Part shown: in pieces, positions 23,960 to 34,317 of the stretch
Layout of the letters: each line of letters begins with the position of its first letter
Numbering within the stretch: position 1 is the first letter of the stretch
Assembly (NCBI GenBank): GCA_911728455.2
Contig: OU452227.1
Coordinates: forward strand, 16,322,110 to 16,386,109
Source: Marthasterias glacialis
Taxonomy: Eukaryota > Echinodermata > Asteroidea > Forcipulatida > Asteriidae
Direction: 5' to 3'
DNA length: 64,000 nt
Notes under the pieces: generated by a model
Seen by the model: only the letters and a program-made list of their open reading frames with translations
Told to the model about the DNA's origin: nothing
Databases searched by the model: none
Position numbers and translations under genes: made by a program

Positions 23960-25213
23960 GGAAGAAACAATCCGAGACCCTATCCTTTCTGCGCTCAGCC
24001 AAGTGATCTACACTGGATGGCACCATCACCGAACTACCTCGGGACCTCAGACCCTTCTGGTCATACAGAGATGAATTGGGAGTATCAAGTGGAGTAATTT
24101 TCAAAGGCAGACAGGTTGTCGTACCCAATTCACTCCAGAGCGACATCCTACGCCAGCTCCATACCGGCCATATGGGGATAGAGAAAACGAGATGCCTCGC
24201 CAGAGAATCGGTATACTGGCTGAACATCAACAGCCATATATTGATGATCTCGTCAAGTCTTGCAGTCTCTGCCAGGAGCACCAGCCTAAGCAGCAGAAGG
24301 AACCACTAGAGCCTCATGCTGTGCCACCCACTCCATGGACAAAAGTCGGCACAGACTTGTTCGAGATTAACGGAACAACATACGTTCTAATCATCGACTA
24401 CTACTCAAAGTTTCCTGTTGTCTATAAGCTCACTACTACAACCAGCGGAGCTGTTGCTAACATCACTTCGCAGACATTCAGCATGCTAGGAGCGCCATCT
24501 GAGATTATTTCAGACAATGGACCGCAGTTTGTGGGCTAGCAATACCAGAACATGTGCATGTCGTGGGGGATCAAACATACTACCTCCTCACCAAGATACC
24601 CCCGCTCCAATGCCCTGGTGGAACGAGCTGTCCGAACAGTAAAAGCTCTCCTGAAGAAGTCTTTGCAATCAAAACAGAACATTGGCACTGTTAAATTTGC
24701 GTGCCACTCCTGTTTGATGCCAAGTTGCCATCACCGGCAGAAATCCTTTTCGGCAGACCGATACAAACAACCCTACCAGGGAGATACTCTCAAGCTGAAA
24801 CCCAATATTCCGAAGACATTCGGAACCAGCTAGAAGCCAAACGACAGAGGATGAAAACTAACCATGACAATCAGCATGCAGGGGATACCGGGGACTGTGA
24901 CAAACAAGTGTAGTACACCACGATCATACAAAGTCGCTACCCCGAATGGCAACACACTCAGGCGCAACCGATCACATCTCAGAGAAGTACCCAGACAGGC
25001 ACAAACACCATGTCTGCCAAAGCGAGTTCGGTTCACAACAGACCTGCCTGACAAGTGCTCCAACGACCAGAAAGACCATTCAAATGCATTCGCACCACCA
25101 CAGCCGCGACAAACCTGTGACCGAGCAACCGCCCAACATGCACAGACCCGAAATTACACCTACACTACCCGGTCTGGTAGACCCGTACACAAACCAACCA
25201 GATACACCACATA
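23960..25213 (+). pseudogene. Gypsy integrase and pol C-terminus
   Basis: The zinc-binding HHCC domain is visible as LRQLHTGHMGIEKTRC ... CSLCQEHQ, split by a frameshift near 24240. The DDE core has Asp in KVGTDLFEING, Asp in SDNGPQFVG and Glu in NALVERAVRTVK. A tag stop sits in place of a codon in QFVG-stop-QYQNM (24537). Downstream PAEILFGRPIQTTLPG and the final GRPVHKPTRYTT end pol at 25213. The enzyme would insert the cDNA into the host genome. Compared with 13300-14030 it keeps both Asp residues. Confidence 0.87.
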
Positions 25214-25453
25214 AAGCATAACACCACAGCAACTCATGTTTGGACTTTAAGTTTGTTTAGTGTTATTAACAGTAGTTTAAGCTTAATGGTTTTACCAGTT
25301 AAATGTTACTTATTACTAAAGACCTACAGACTTTAGCATTTCATATAAGACATTGCCTTTTAATCATATGCCTTGCCAGACAGTAGGGACAACGCTAAAC
25401 TCCAGTTTACAATAAATTTCAGTTTTCCAGAACTTATTAAATCCTGAAATTGT

Positions 25454-25560
25454 ACTTTTCTCAAGAGAGGGGGATATATGCCTTACCCCCGCGTAGGAAT
25501 GTACATATGTTACAGGTCTAATGACCATTGTTGAGCAAGTAATAAACTGGTTATCACTAC
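25454..25560 (+). repeat. 3' LTR of gypsy element
   Basis: Follows a polypurine run aagagaggggga and starts near tatatgccttaccccc. It ends ggttatcactaca, as the 5' LTR does. A 6-bp internal difference (gtacatatgttac versus gtatgttat) and point changes distinguish it from 18258-18341. Confidence 0.8.
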
Positions 25561-25659
25561 AGTAGTGACTTGTGAAACAATTGCAGGCATCAAATCTTGC
25601 AAATATCAAGACTTGTCAAACCATTTTACAAACTTGAAAATAATCTCTCCATGAGATTT

Positions 25660-25797
25660 TACCAAAGTGCCCCTTATTCATTGTGACAAGGAAAATTTTT
25701 TGACTCGCCCAGCGGGCTGTAAAAGGACAGGTTTTGACTCGCTCGCCACTGTTTTCACTCGCATTTGGTGACCGGTGACCACTTATTTCGAACCCTG
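25660..25797 (-). mobile_element. Terminal fragment of a hAT-like element
   Basis: On the minus strand the sequence begins cagggttcgaaataagtgg, a CAG-type terminus, followed by copies of gagcgagtcaaaa and gggcgagtcaaaa. Related gggcgagtcaaatcctg and gttgggcgagtaag blocks occur at 42276-42320. The other end was not found here. Confidence 0.45.
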
Positions 25798-25867
25798 AAT
25801 TCCTAGGTACATTGAACAGCGACATGCTCACACACCGATGTTGCTACGTTGTGTTGCTATACACACA

Positions 25868-26360
25868 AAAGGAGTACAGTACAGCGCCCAAATTACTGGG
25901 TCTAGTGTCCCCCTAGCAGAGTAACTGGGGCGCTGTACTCCTTTTTTGAGATTTTGACATTTTATCTGTCGTACTAACGCTCCAGTCCGGTATATGTGTT
26001 GGCGCTGTGACGGATTATGACAAAGCGGATTTTGAATGTGTGATACCCTGTTAAAAAAAATGCCAACATTTTGACAAAGACTCAACAGAATTGCTTGAAA
26101 ATCGCCTACTGGCTTCTCAAGATATCAAAGATGAAATAAAGGTATTTAATTGTACTCACGATCATTTTCTGTCCTCCAAATCGATGTTTTAACCCACTAA
26201 AAGTGCAACCGTTACAATCTCCATTTTACTACTATCACGTGATACTCAACGACTGTTTCCTTCTGTGTATTAATGCTGCAAGTGCAAGGATTGCTGGTTC
26301 GCAGATGCCCTGACTTGCATTGTTTTGCGCAGTCAATGCAGGATACCAGCTGTGGAGTGT
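25868..26360. repeat. Dispersed repeat with palindromic head, copy 1
   Basis: Two facing copies of an arm (gtacagcgccc and ggggcgctgtactcc) are followed by gagattttgacattttatctg. About 400 bp then align well with 37560-37950, sharing ctgttaaaaaaaatgcc, gactcaacagaattgct, aattgtactcacgatcattt, tcctccaaatcgatg and gcagtcaatgcaggatacca. No protein is seen. It is a repeat family carrying, or next to, the same arm as the MITE at 37063. Confidence 0.65.
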
Positions 26361-26824
26361 CAACGACCCCCACAATGGCTACACAGAGGAGGGAACGTGC
26401 ATTTCAACCAGCACTGTGAAGCAACCACCATGGCTCCGACGATGTTTAAAAGTGTATCAGCTCTTACATTTTTCATAAAATTCCACCAAAATAAGTCATT
26501 ATACCTCGGATTTAATGTACTTGAGACTCGATCTCGGGCAATGATCAAGAGATCATCGATGGAAAATTGTTGGCAAAAAAATGTAAGTTTCGATACCAAA
26601 ATTGATCCCTGATTTTGGGCCATAGCGTTCGTAATCATAGGGCCAAGAAGTGGAGGTAGTCCAGCATATTGGCACTATTTATGGGGCTAGGCCCCCACTG
26701 AAAAGCAATGCCCCCCACACCCACCAGCTACGCCACTGAAACCATCCCTGGTGGTATGACACCAGGCTCCATTGCACTGTGACGAAGGCTGACGTCTTAC
26801 CAGGAGCAGGGCCAGAGCTAGGTT
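26361..26824. other. Spacer without recognised gene
   Basis: Short open frames only on both strands, none of a family I recognise. No clear repeat structure. Confidence 0.3.
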
Positions 26825-26825
26825 A

Positions 26826-27010
26826 AAACTAGACCCAGAAACTGGGGTGCTGAACTCCTTTTTTGCGATTTTGACATTATCGGTCGTACTGCTACGACCA
26901 ATAATGTAAAAATCCCTTTTTTGAGATTTTGACACTAGTACAACCAATAATGTCAAAATCGGTCATACTAGTAGTAGTAGTCAAAATCTCAAAAAAGGAG
27001 TTCAGTGCAT
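26826..27010. mobile_element. Palindromic MITE, cccagtaactgggg family, truncated
   Basis: Left arm ctagacccagaaactggggt then ctgaactccttttttgc; right arm ctcaaaaaaggagttcag. The middle repeats gattttgaca and cggtcgtac/gtacgacc words several times in alternating orientation, so the copy is rearranged. The right outer 25 bp are missing. Confidence 0.6.
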
Positions 27011-27073
27011 GGTAAAACATGGTAAAAACTAAGTCAAGTGTTCCGCCGCCAACGTAAATGAAATTAGCGGTCA

Positions 27074-27695
27074 TACTAATTACCGACAACACACGGACAA
27101 CACACTAAATAATGTCAACACGCCGACAACACATCCAAAATACTGATTTTAATTGATATAGGGGGTGTTAAACCTTACAGTGATTTACTGAATGACTTTC
27201 CAGTACAAAAACTTTGTGTAACTAAACATGTTCAAGAAATAAGCCGTCTCCGTGCAGCTCTGAAATCTGCAGCCATGTAGCAGCAGTGGTCAACTCAGAC
27301 CGTACCATTGTGCTGTAGGGGTGATCAACTTTAGACTAGGAGTTTTATAAACCCGCAGAGGGCGGTCGTTATATACGTTCGATTGTGGTTACAGCGCACT
27401 AAATAAAATATTACCTGCTCACCCTTTTTTTGAATGGTGTAGTCCAGATTCCATGAAGGCAAGATGAAGATGGCGGATAACTAGCGCGATGGTTTAGAGA
27501 TTATTTTTGTTCGCGTGGAAAAACTCCATGTAGGCCTATACATGTATCTAAATGATATATCACCCCAATTTATCATGTTATTCTTATAGTATACTGCCTA
27601 GCCTATGTTTAACATTTCTATATCTGTCGATATTTTTTAATGTATATTGTTGACGGTGTGTTGTCGGCACTAAGGCGTGTTGTCGGTAATTAGTA
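27074..27695. mobile_element. TIR element, tactaattaccgacaacac ends
   Basis: The left end tactaattaccgacaacac has its perfect reverse complement gtgttgtcggtaattagta at the right end. Additional gacaacac and gtgttgtc words repeat inside each arm (27096-27130 and 27650-27665). About 620 bp long, with no transposase. The TSD is ambiguous because the outermost bases are themselves palindromic. Confidence 0.65.
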
Positions 27696-27746
27696 TTACT
27701 ATAGTAAGTAAATTACTACACTAAGTTAGTATTACTATAGAAAGAC

Positions 27747-28158
27747 CCAGTAACTGGGGCATGATATAGGCCTATAGGCCTCTATTAAAAAAAAAATTGA
27801 CATCAGCATTAGTACGACCAAAGATTATTATAGAGCGCCGAAGGCGCAAGGTGGGGAACTGGGGCTTTATCTATTGTTGGAAAGTGAAATACTTATGGGT
27901 GCCATTTCGGCAAGTGAATGCTTTGTTTCCCATTGATAGCAATGGTCATTGTCTGCACTGATCTGAGGTGATCTATTGTTGTATCAATAGAGTTACTTGC
28001 CGAAATGGCGTCCAGTGAGATTTCACGTTTCAGCCAGAGTTCCCCATCTTGCGCCTACGGCGCTCTACGGCGCTCTATAATCTTTGGTACGACCGATAAT
28101 AATGTCAAAAAATTAAACAAAGGAGTACAGCGCCAGCGCCCCAGTTACTGGTTCTAGA
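27747..28158. mobile_element. Palindromic MITE, cccagtaactgggg family, with inner hairpin
   Basis: Outer arms are agacccagtaactggggc and gccccagttactggttcta. Nested symmetrically inside is a second palindrome (27830-28080) with arms tagagcgccgaaggcgcaag and cttgcgcctacggcgctcta and inner arms atttcggcaagtga and tacttgccgaaat. The flanks accaaagattatta and taatctttggt keep the symmetry going, so the whole stretch can fold into one long hairpin. Confidence 0.65.
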
Positions 28159-28440
28159 AATTAGTATGAAGTAACACCACGTAACTTACAGAGAACTCTG
28201 AATTCCTCCTGAATTTGCTTGGCTCAGGACTTCTGTTAAAGCCTTTGGCTTTAACATCTTTACCTCGTCTTGATTTTGACCCGTGTACTTCAACTCCAAG
28301 AAATTATGACAAGCACTCACGTGGTCGTGTTACCAGGCTGAAGTGAGCACTACATTTTGGTGCTGGCACCAAATTTCAAAAATTCAGTCAACGACCGTCA
28401 CGAACGGTCAACGTCATCCATTGAGTGAAACTGTGAAATA

Positions 28441-29740
28441 TTTTTTTTATTTCATAGATGTGTTCCTTATATCATAAGCTATCATGCATAGGCGCCCCCA
28501 ATTACTTTTCTAATTAGCTCAGCCCAACTAATTAAACAACTGCGTATATTTGCCCACTTGTGAATCTAATATACATAAAACAAACAAATACCGATTTTTC
28601 AATTGAAAGTGTTTCAACGTATATTTGTTAAATGTTGATTTTTTTCCCTGATAGATGTGTTCCTTATATCCTAAGCTATTAGTACAGGTGACCCCAGCTA
28701 ATTAGTCCACTAATCAGCTCAGCCCAACTAATTAAACAACTGCGTATATTTGCACACTTGAGAATCTGATATACTAAAACACACAAATACCGATTTTTCA
28801 ATTGAAAGTGCTTCAACGTAAATTTGTTAATTATTGATTTTTTCCAGATAGATGTGTTCCTTATATCCCAAACTAATATGCATAGGCGCCCAAATTAATT
28901 AGTCCACTAATTAGCTCAGCCCAACTAATTAAACAACTGCCTTTATTTGTCCACTTGCGAATCTAATAATTATACAAAACACGCAGCTACCTAATATTTA
29001 ATTGAAGGTGTTTCAACGTAAAACTGTTAAATATTAATGTTTTCTCCATAGATGTGTTCCTTATAAACCAATATGCATATAGGCGCCTCCAATTAATTAC
29101 TCCACTAATTAGCACAGCCCAACTAATTAAACAACTGCGTATAATTATTTGCACACTTGCGATTCTACAAAAACACACAAATACCTATTTTCCAAATGAA
29201 AGCGTTTCAACGTAAAATTGTTAAATATCAACCTTTTTTCTTCATAGATGTGTTCCGTATATCCCAAACCAATATGCATAGACGCCACAAATTAATTAGT
29301 CCATTAATTTAGCTCAGTCCAACTAATTAAGCAACTGCATATAGTTGCCTACTTCCGAATCTAGTTCAAAAACACGCAACTATCCTATTTTTCAATTGAA
29401 AGTGTTTCAACGTAAAATTGTTAAATATTAACTTTCTTCTTTATAAATGTGTTTCCAAACCATTATGCATAAGTGCCCCAAATTAATTAGTCTACTAATT
29501 AGCTCAGCCCAACTAATTAAAGAGCTAGGTATGTTTGCCCACTTGCATATCTAATATTACAAAAACACACAAATACCTTTTTTTTCAATTGAAAATGTTT
29601 CAACGTAAAAATTTTGAAAAGTTAACTTTTTTCTTCATAGGATGAGTTCCTTACATATATCCAAAAACCATTATGCATAGGCGCCCCTAATTAATTTGTC
29701 AAGTAATTAGCTCAGCTCAACTAATTAAACAAATGCTTGT
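28441..29740 (+). repeat. Left arm: seven ~195-bp tandem repeats
   Basis: Units start tagatgtgttccttatat at about 28455, 28652, 28859, 29049, 29245, 29443 and 29638, a spacing of 190-207 bp. Each contains agctcagcccaactaatta, aacaactgcgtat, acacacaaatacc and attgaaagtgtttcaacgta. Copies are roughly 80-90 percent alike by eye. Confidence 0.9.
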
Positions 29741-30114
29741 TTGTATAAGCTTTTCTTTGTTTTCTCCAGGAGCACCCTTGTTAATTTCTTTAGTTTGTCT
29801 GCATTGTTTTTGACCGCATGAGAGTGCGTGTGAACAAATTTACATGATGCAAAACAAGTATTAAAACAACTGGTTTTTCCATTGTTGTTATTGTTGTTCA
29901 TTTCGCCATTGATACAAGAAAACAACACACATCATGCAGTCAAATCTCACATAAAAATGCGATGCAAGGAGATTAATCGTTGAAAGCGCCCTCGTGCGGT
30001 CATAGATACACTCAATAAACAATTAATCTTCTTATGTAACGCGGTATGGTTTACCGGTAATTGGTGGAGCCTATACATTATGATTTTTGGGATAATAAGG
30101 CAACACACCTACGA
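29741..30114. other. Centre of the foldback element
   Basis: About 370 bp between the opposed arrays. It has only a short minus-strand frame, with no domain recognised. It is the place where a transposase gene would sit in an autonomous foldback element, but nothing of the kind is visible. Confidence 0.4.
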
Positions 30115-30446
30115 AAAAAGCAAATTATTGTTTCACAATTATTTTACAATTTTACGTTGAAACACTTCCAATTAAAAATTAAGTAGTTGCCGGTTTTTGA
30201 ATATTCGATTCGCAAGTGGGCTAATATACGCGTTTTTTTAATTAGTTCTTTAATGCATTATGGTTTGGGCGTAAAGAACACATAAATGTGAACGATTCTC
30301 GTTCCAGTTGAAGAAAAAGGTATTATTTTGTCGTGCATTAGATTCACAAATGGCCCAAAATACCAGTTGTTTAGTTAGTTGGGCTGAGCTAATTAGTTGG
30401 CTCATCAATTTGGGGCGCTTATGCCTAATAGTTTGGGATATAAGGA

Positions 30447-31743
30447 TATGGTGGCTATTCGCACATGTATATTGACGCAAATATTGGCGTCAATATTGAC
30501 GTTTTGTACCCCATGTCGCAAATATTGACGCCAATATTCACGACTGTGCCCCAATCGTAAATATTGACGCCAATATTCTCTGCTCACCGCCGCATTCTGC
30601 GGTTGCGGTTTAAATTTTTTGCCCACAAGGCTAGCGCCGAATTTCTGAGCCAGCTGTATAACACTGAATGCATATAGAAAAGTACGCACACCATTATATA
30701 TAACTCTATGACGCACACGCAGAAGCAAACATCCCAGACTATTACCTAGGTTGCTTACAAAACCATAAATATTAACGCCCGAGTGGGTTTTCGACTTAGG
30801 GCGCAGTCGTGAATATTGGCGTAAATATTTGCGACTTTGGGTACAAATCGTGAATATTGGCGTCAATATTTGCGACTTTGGGTGCAAGTCGTGAATATAA
30901 TTATGCGTCAATTTTGGCGTCAATAATTGCGACTTGGGGTATACAAGTCGTGAATATTGGCCACAATATTGGCGTCAATATTTGCAACATGGGGCCAAGT
31001 CGTCAATATTGGCGTCAATATTTACGACTTGTGGGAGAGTCGTGAATATTGGCGTCAATATTTACGACTTGGGAGAGTCGTGAATATTGGTGTGAATATT
31101 GGCGTCAATATTTGCGACATGGGTACAAAATGGAATATTGACGCCAATATTGACGTCAATATATATTTGCGATGTCCCTTTAAAGCCACCATACGAAAGC
31201 GCCTCGCGTTAACAGTTGGAGATCAGAGTGTCTAGGTGCCAGACTGTGAGAGTAATGGACACCCCAAGTTGCTGTGAAAAAAAACAAAACAAAAAAAACA
31301 CGCCTGAGTGGGTTTGCGACATAGAGACCATGTCGTGAATATCAGTGGCGTCAATATTGGCGTAAATATTTGCGACATGGGGCCATGTCGTGAATATTGG
31401 CGCCAATATTGGCGTAAATATCTGCGACATGGGGCCCATGCATGTCGTGAACATCATGCGTCAATATTGGTGTAAATGTTTGCGACATGGGGCCATGTCG
31501 TGAATATTGGCGTCAATATTCGCAACTTGGGGTACAAATCGTGAATATTGGCATCAATATTGGCGTCAATATTCAATTTGCGACTTGGGGTATATTGTGA
31601 ATATTGGCATCAATATTGGCGTCAATATTCGCGTTTTGGGGTACAAATCGTGAATATTGGCGTCAATATTTGCGACTTGAGGTACAAATCGTGATTTTGA
31701 CGCCAATGATATATATTTGCGATGTCCCTTTAAAGCCACCATA
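30447..31743. mobile_element. Nested TIR element filled with a palindromic minisatellite
   Basis: Ends tatggtggct and agccaccata are inverted repeats. Direct repeats taagga at 30441-30446 and 31744-31749 flank it and restore the ~195-bp host unit when it is removed. The inside is dominated by a repeat of about 40-60 bp (gtcgtgaatattggcg, tcaatatttgcgac, then tggggtacaaa) whose core aatattggcgtcaatatt is itself palindromic. Copies at 30480-30590 run opposite to those at 30800-31165 and 31325-31700. A second copy of the right terminus (tccctttaaagccacc) occurs at about 31175, suggesting an internal duplication or nested copy. Confidence 0.75.
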
Positions 31744-33730
31744 TAAGGAACACAGCTATAAAAAACATTAACATTTTCACAATTTTACGTTGAAACACTT
31801 TCAGTTGAAAAATAGGTATTTGTGTGTTTTTGTATATTAGATTCGCAAGTGGGCAAATACACGCAGTTGTTTAATTAGTTGGGCTGAGCAAATTAGTGGA
31901 CTATTAATTGGGGGCGCCTATGCATAATAGTTTGGGACATAAGGAACACATCTATTGAGAAAAAAGTTAATATTTCACAGTTTTTCGTTGAAACTTTTAA
32001 TTGAAAAATCGGCATTTGCGTGTTTTACTATACATTAAATTCGCAAGTGGGCAATACGCAGTTGTTTAATTAGTTGGGCTGAGCTAATTACTTGACTAAT
32101 TTATTGGGTCGCCTATTCATAATAGATATAAGGAACACATCTATGAAGAAAGAAATTAATATTTCACGATTTTACATTGAAACACTTTCAATTATAGTTG
32201 CGTGTTTTTGTATATTACATTCGCAAATGGGCTAATAGGCCCCCTATATGCAGTTGTTTGATTAGTTGGGCTGAGCTAATAACTAATTAATTGTGGGCGC
32301 ATATGCATAAAAAGTTAATATTTCACAGTTTTTCGTTGAAACACTTTTAATTGGAAAATCGTAGTTACGTGTTTTTGTGTATTACATTCGCAAGTGGACA
32401 AATACACGCAGTTGTTTAACAGACCGATTGCGCGATCTACGTCACGTGACCCCTGTTGGGTATAAAATGTAAACACACACGTAATCCTCCATAGGAAAGG
32501 GTGGTACGGTACACGATGATTAATGCATTTAGTTTATTCGATCGAGGCTTTTCTTGCTCGAAAATCTGTGAAAGATATTCCAGAGTTTGTACCAAAGACC
32601 TTCAAGTGGCCGAACAAAGCCAGTAAGAACAGTTCCAGCAAGTTTTGAAAATTGTAAAAGTACCGTATAATTATGTGCACGATGTGTACAGCGCACGACG
32701 GAACGTTAGGCCTGACGACCGCGATCACCACACACTTTTCAACACAAACATTTCAAAGTTTTGAAGCTGAAATCTTCCAAAGAAATAGCTTTCCAAAACT
32801 GTGTGATTCTTTTGCCTATTTGAAATTCTGTAAGGCTAGGTATTATTGCTCACTTTTCCAACGTTGTTTATCCTTTTTTTACAGTGATTTAGGCCAACAT
32901 TACGAACAAAGTAACAGGCGGGTGGCTATACATAATAGTCGTCCGACGCCGGTACTGCATGGCTAAAAAAAACCTCTTTTTAGAAGAATTCTGTTAAATT
33001 ATGAAACAGAGATGTGATTTAAATTAATGCCACAACATACCACTTTAAATAATAGAGGCTGATTATCTCATTCATCGCTTAACGAAAGTAAAATCGACTG
33101 TTTTCGAACTCACTCTGTGTCACGGCCTATGCTTTTACATGTATTTTTTCATCAGCTGTATGACGTCATACCCGATAGGGGGTCACCGTGACCGCATGTA
33201 AACATTGTCGCGCAATCGGTCTATTAGTTGGGCTGAGCTAATTAGTGGAGTAATTTATTGGGAGCGCATATATTGCATAATAGTTTGGGTTCTAAGGAAC
33301 ACATCTATGAAGAAAACAAAATAATATTTCACAGTTTTTTGTTGAAACACTTTCAATTGAAAAATCGTTAGTTGTGTGTTTGATAGATTCGCAAGTGGGC
33401 AAATATACGCAGTTGTTTAATTAGTTGGGCTGAGCTAATTAGTGGAGTAAGTAATTGGGGCCCCAATACATAAAGGTTTGGATTATAATTAACACTTCTA
33501 TTAAGAAAACAGTTAATATTCCACGGTTTTACGTTGAACACTTTCAAATTAAAAAACAGGTAGTTGCGTGTTTTTGTATATTACATTCACAAGTGGGCAA
33601 ATATACGCAGTTGTTTAATTAGTTGGACTGAGCTAATTACTTGACTAATTAATTGGGGCGCCTCTGCATGATGGTTTGGGATATAATGAATACATCTATG
33701 ATGAAAACAAATATTTCACGAATTTACGTT
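31744..33730 (-). repeat. Right arm: inverted ~195-bp repeats, interrupted
   Basis: Units in reverse orientation to 28441-29740, recognised by ggaacacatctat, cgttgaaacactttcaat, gcagttgtttaattagttgg and gctgagctaatta. Starts lie near 31746, 31940, 32132, 32300, 33295, 33488 and 33688; partial copies continue leftwards at 30115-30446. Interrupted by the element at 32421-33222. Confidence 0.85.
32421..33222. mobile_element. Nested DNA transposon, AGACCGATTGCGCGA termini, about 800 bp
   Basis: Perfect 15-bp inverted termini agaccgattgcgcga (32421-32435) and tcgcgcaatcggtct (33208-33222) interrupt a ~195-bp unit between gttgttta and ttagttggg. Subterminal cgtcacgtgacccc and ggtcaccgtgaccg and tgtaaac words also mirror. 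Related copies: 14575-15191 and a short end at 41131. Opposite-strand open frames of 65 and 97 codons exist, but the frame is not conserved with the 14.9-kb copy, so I call it non-autonomous. Confidence 0.78.
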
Positions 33731-33994
33731 GGAACATTTTCCCTATGCAACACTCAATGGATGACGTTGACTGTTCTGACAGCCGTTGACTAACCTTTTG
33801 AAATTTGGTGCCTGCACCAAATTTAGTGCAGCTCATTTCAGCCTGGTGAGCTAGCTATCGCTAGATAACCGAGTTTACCGGGTCTTGGTTTTGTTGTAGT
33901 TATTGATTATATAATCTTTGATTATACCAAAGATTTAGACACAACGCTGGACGGGACTGTTTGGTGTTATAGATTGTAAGCTAAATCGCGCAAA

Positions 33995-34265
33995 ATGACA
34001 GTCTTTTCCTCTCCAAACGTGGACATTTGGGTACAGAGTAGCCTTATCCTGTTAATGGAGGTGTACCTATATTTTCAGGGTTTGTACTCCGTGATGTATG
34101 TTACAACGCTGTTTTGTATCATGGGTATGGGTTATCGAAAGGCTAGATGTGGATCAAGGGCTTGTCTCCTGGTGCTTGGTGATATCGGAAGATCCCCACG
34201 TATGCAGTACCATGCACTCTCGTTGGCAACCGAGGGTTTTGATGTAGAAATAGTTGGATATGGAG
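33995..34265 (+). CDS. ALG1: ALG1 exon 1 (dolichol-PP-GlcNAc2 mannosyltransferase)
   Basis: ALG1 adds the first mannose from GDP-Man to dolichol-PP-GlcNAc2 on the cytosolic face of the ER, the step that commits the N-glycan precursor (GT33, GT-B fold). Exon 1 encodes 90 residues. Residues 10-48 are hydrophobic, consistent with the N-terminal membrane anchor. The family signature follows: LLVLGDIGRSPRMQYHALSL, then EGFDVEIVGYGG, the nucleotide-sugar GT-B N-terminal fold. The donor is GGAG|GTAGGT. The start is the first ATG (gcaaaATGACA); a later in-frame Met at 34055 is possible but leaves a shorter anchor. Exons join in frame (G|GA) to exon 2 at 52905, which continues the ALG1 alignment. The upstream foldback element ends 147 bp before the ATG, so promoter and 5' UTR must be short or lie within transposon sequence. 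Four exons (608 bp, about 203 residues of a usual ~460) are visible. Confidence 0.93.
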
Positions 34266-34317
34266 GTAGGTATGCAAGTCAAGTTGAAGAACATAACACA
34301 ATAAGGTCTATCGAAAA

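Larger units (their letters stand above)
18258..25560 (+). mobile_element. Ty3/Gypsy LTR retrotransposon, Mag-like, degraded, about 7.3 kb
   Basis: Short LTRs flank a tRNA-Leu primer site, gag with zinc knuckles, protease, RT, RNase H and integrase in the Ty3/Gypsy order. LTRs of only about 85-107 bp, a small separate gag and a pol ending in a TRSGRPVHKPTRY-type tail fit the Mag lineage, known for very short LTRs in animals. Many frameshifts and stops, plus about 1.36 kb of foreign sequence inside pol, make it inactive. The integrase is homologous to the remnant at 13300, but the LTRs are not obviously alike, so these are different families or old divergent copies. Confidence 0.88.
28332..33847. 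mobile_element. Large foldback-like element with inverted repeat arrays
   Basis: Outer ends are inverted copies of each other over about 100 bp: accaggctgaagtgagcac, tggcaccaaatttcaaaa and cgtcatccattgagtg on the left, and their complements cactcaatggatgacg, ttttgaaatttggtgc and gctcatttcagcctggt on the right. Inside each end lies an array of a ~195-bp repeat in opposite orientation (28441-29740 and 30115-33730). This architecture of long inverted termini built from tandem subrepeats is that of foldback elements, best known from Drosophila FB. The centre (29740-30115) has no transposase. No TSD was found. At least two other elements are nested in the right arm. Confidence 0.7.

Noticed and set aside
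30405-31457. Long open frames over the minisatellite (172, 92 and 82 codons)
   Set aside because: They are read-through of a palindromic tandem repeat and give low-complexity IFATxxx/NIDANI peptides on both strands.
28332-33847. Simple inverted segmental duplication of host DNA
   Set aside because: The arms are tandem arrays with a common terminus (accaggctgaa), which fits a transposon better, although the lack of a TSD leaves this open.
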